From: a bacterium | GTDB lineage: Bacteria > Latescibacterota > UBA2968 > UBA8231 | Assembly: GCA_027593305.1 (NCBI GenBank) | Contig: JAQCJA010000285.1 | Location: 1 to 6,369, forward strand | DNA length: 6,369 bases | Direction of reading: 5' to 3' | Shown: piece after piece, positions 5,773 to 6,369 of the stretch | Layout: each line of letters opens with the position of its first letter | How positions within the stretch are numbered: the first letter of the stretch is position 1 | The notes under the pieces: model-generated | Database searches by the model: none | What the model saw: only the letters and a program-made list of their open reading frames with translations | What the model was told of the DNA's origin: nothing | Position numbers and translations under genes: made by a program

Positions 5773-6369
5773 TCAGTGCCTGCCGTCACGGGCGTTCATG
5801 AAGACGGCCATGTGCCCGATGGCCTGCTTGCTCTCCAGCAGTTCACGTACCTGAAACACGTGGACCATGCCTGGCCACACCTCCAGTTCAACGTCGACGC
5901 CAAAGGACCGGGCCCGGTGGGCGACACGAATGCTGTCATCACGAATGATCTCATACTGGCCGACCTGGATCAGCAGCGGCGGGATGCCGCTGAAGTCGGC
6001 AAAGACCGGCGACGCCAGCGGGTCGCGGGGATCTGCCTGTGCCAGGTACAGATCCACGAACGTCGGCAGGCACAGGGGACTCATGATGGGGTCGTTTTCC
6101 GCCTCGGTCTGCAGGGACGGGCTCGTCAGCGTCAGATCGGCAAAAGCGGAGAGGGCGATGCCTGCCGCCGGCAGGGGCCGCCCGCGGTCCCGGAGAGCCA
6201 GAAGGGCTGCCAGCACGAGGCCGCCGCCGGCAGAATCACCGGCCAGGAAAGTCGTTCTTGCCCGGCCCGGCCCCGTGGGTCCGTGGTCGAGCAGCCATTC
6301 ATGGGCGGCGCAACAGTCCTCGATCGCCGCCGGGAAGGGGTGCTCCGGTGCCAACCGATAGTCGAGCAT
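5773..6369 (-). CDS. Alpha/beta hydrolase, HSL (family IV) esterase, 5' partial
   Basis: The C-terminal 198 residues are visible. DYRLAPEHPFPAA (3-15) is the classic hormone-sensitive-lipase-family strand and helix. GDSAGG (44-49) carries the nucleophile Ser46. VGQYEIIRDDS (136-146) is the acid region. WPGMVHVFQ (165-173) supplies catalytic His170. By alignment with DPLLDDS-type members the catalytic acid falls on Glu140, which this subfamily commonly has in place of Asp. The HGGG oxyanion motif and roughly the first 100 residues lie beyond the right edge. The Met at the window boundary is therefore internal, since it sits inside a core strand. Members hydrolyse short-acyl esters and some lactones, usually in the cytoplasm; the substrate here is unknown. 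It is followed by a 185-base gap before the next minus-strand gene, so it is probably a separate transcription unit. Confidence 0.93.
   Translation of the reverse strand: MLDYRLAPEHPFPAAIEDCCAAHEWLLDHGPTGPGRARTTFLAGDSAGGGLVLAALLALRDRGRPLPAAGIALSAFADLTLTSPSLQTEAENDPIMSPLCLPTFVDLYLAQADPRDPLASPVFADFSGIPPLLIQVGQYEIIRDDSIRVAHRARSFGVDVELEVWPGMVHVFQVRELLESKQAIGHMAVFMNARDGRH

Noticed and set aside
5934..5964. Loss of the catalytic acid in the alpha/beta hydrolase (Tyr before Glu in GQYE)
   Set aside because: Aligning on the following DDS places Glu140, not Tyr139, at the acid position. Glu there is compatible with activity in this family.
1..6369. CRISPR arrays, tRNA/rRNA genes, insertion sequences, attachment sites
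   Set aside because: No regularly spaced repeats, cloverleaf-like sequences, transposase motifs or terminal inverted repeats were seen on either strand.

Overview
This GC-rich bacterial window holds five substantial genes plus one very small one, and no RNA gene, CRISPR array or mobile element that I can see. The gene set (a multihaem nitrite reductase, a GH172/DUF2961 protein, a secreted phosphoesterase with a sugar-binding-like tail, a free-standing CBM9-like protein and an HSL-type esterase) fits an environmental, polysaccharide- or phospho-ester-using bacterium. Planctomycetota, Latescibacterota, Acidobacteriota and related groups are possible, but the sequence does not fix the phylum.

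Left part (1-1176, + strand): the 3' portion of nrfA, the pentahaem ammonia-forming nitrite reductase, entering from beyond the left edge. All five haem-attachment motifs and the distal ligands are visible. The reading frame is broken by a single in-frame TAG at 697-699. It stands where NrfA has an invariant glutamine (E. coli Gln263, a calcium ligand next to the active-site His), and CAG to TAG is one base change. The catalytic-haem motif is CXXCH rather than the classical CXXCK.

Middle (1205-4480, + strand): a GH172-type (DUF2961) protein of 360 aa without a signal peptide. It is followed 48 bases later by a 714-aa exported calcineurin-like metallophosphoesterase with a purple-acid-phosphatase-like N-terminal domain and a DOMON/CBM9-like C-terminal domain. 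Each has a clear Shine-Dalgarno site, and the two probably form a transcription unit, perhaps with nrfA upstream (28-base gap).

Right part (- strand): a CBM9-like protein (4489-5388) converges on the phosphoesterase with 8 bases between the stop codons. Just upstream of it is a 40-codon gene (5465-5587) for a one-helix membrane protein, with a strong ribosome binding site. After a 185-base intergenic stretch comes the 3' two thirds of an HSL-family alpha/beta hydrolase running off the right edge.

The likely theme of the central genes is breakdown or sensing of an unusual glycan or phosphorylated carbohydrate, but this is inferred from the families only. No complete new system is evident. The best leads are the amber codon at a key NrfA residue, the His-type catalytic haem, and the small membrane protein paired with the CBM9-like gene.
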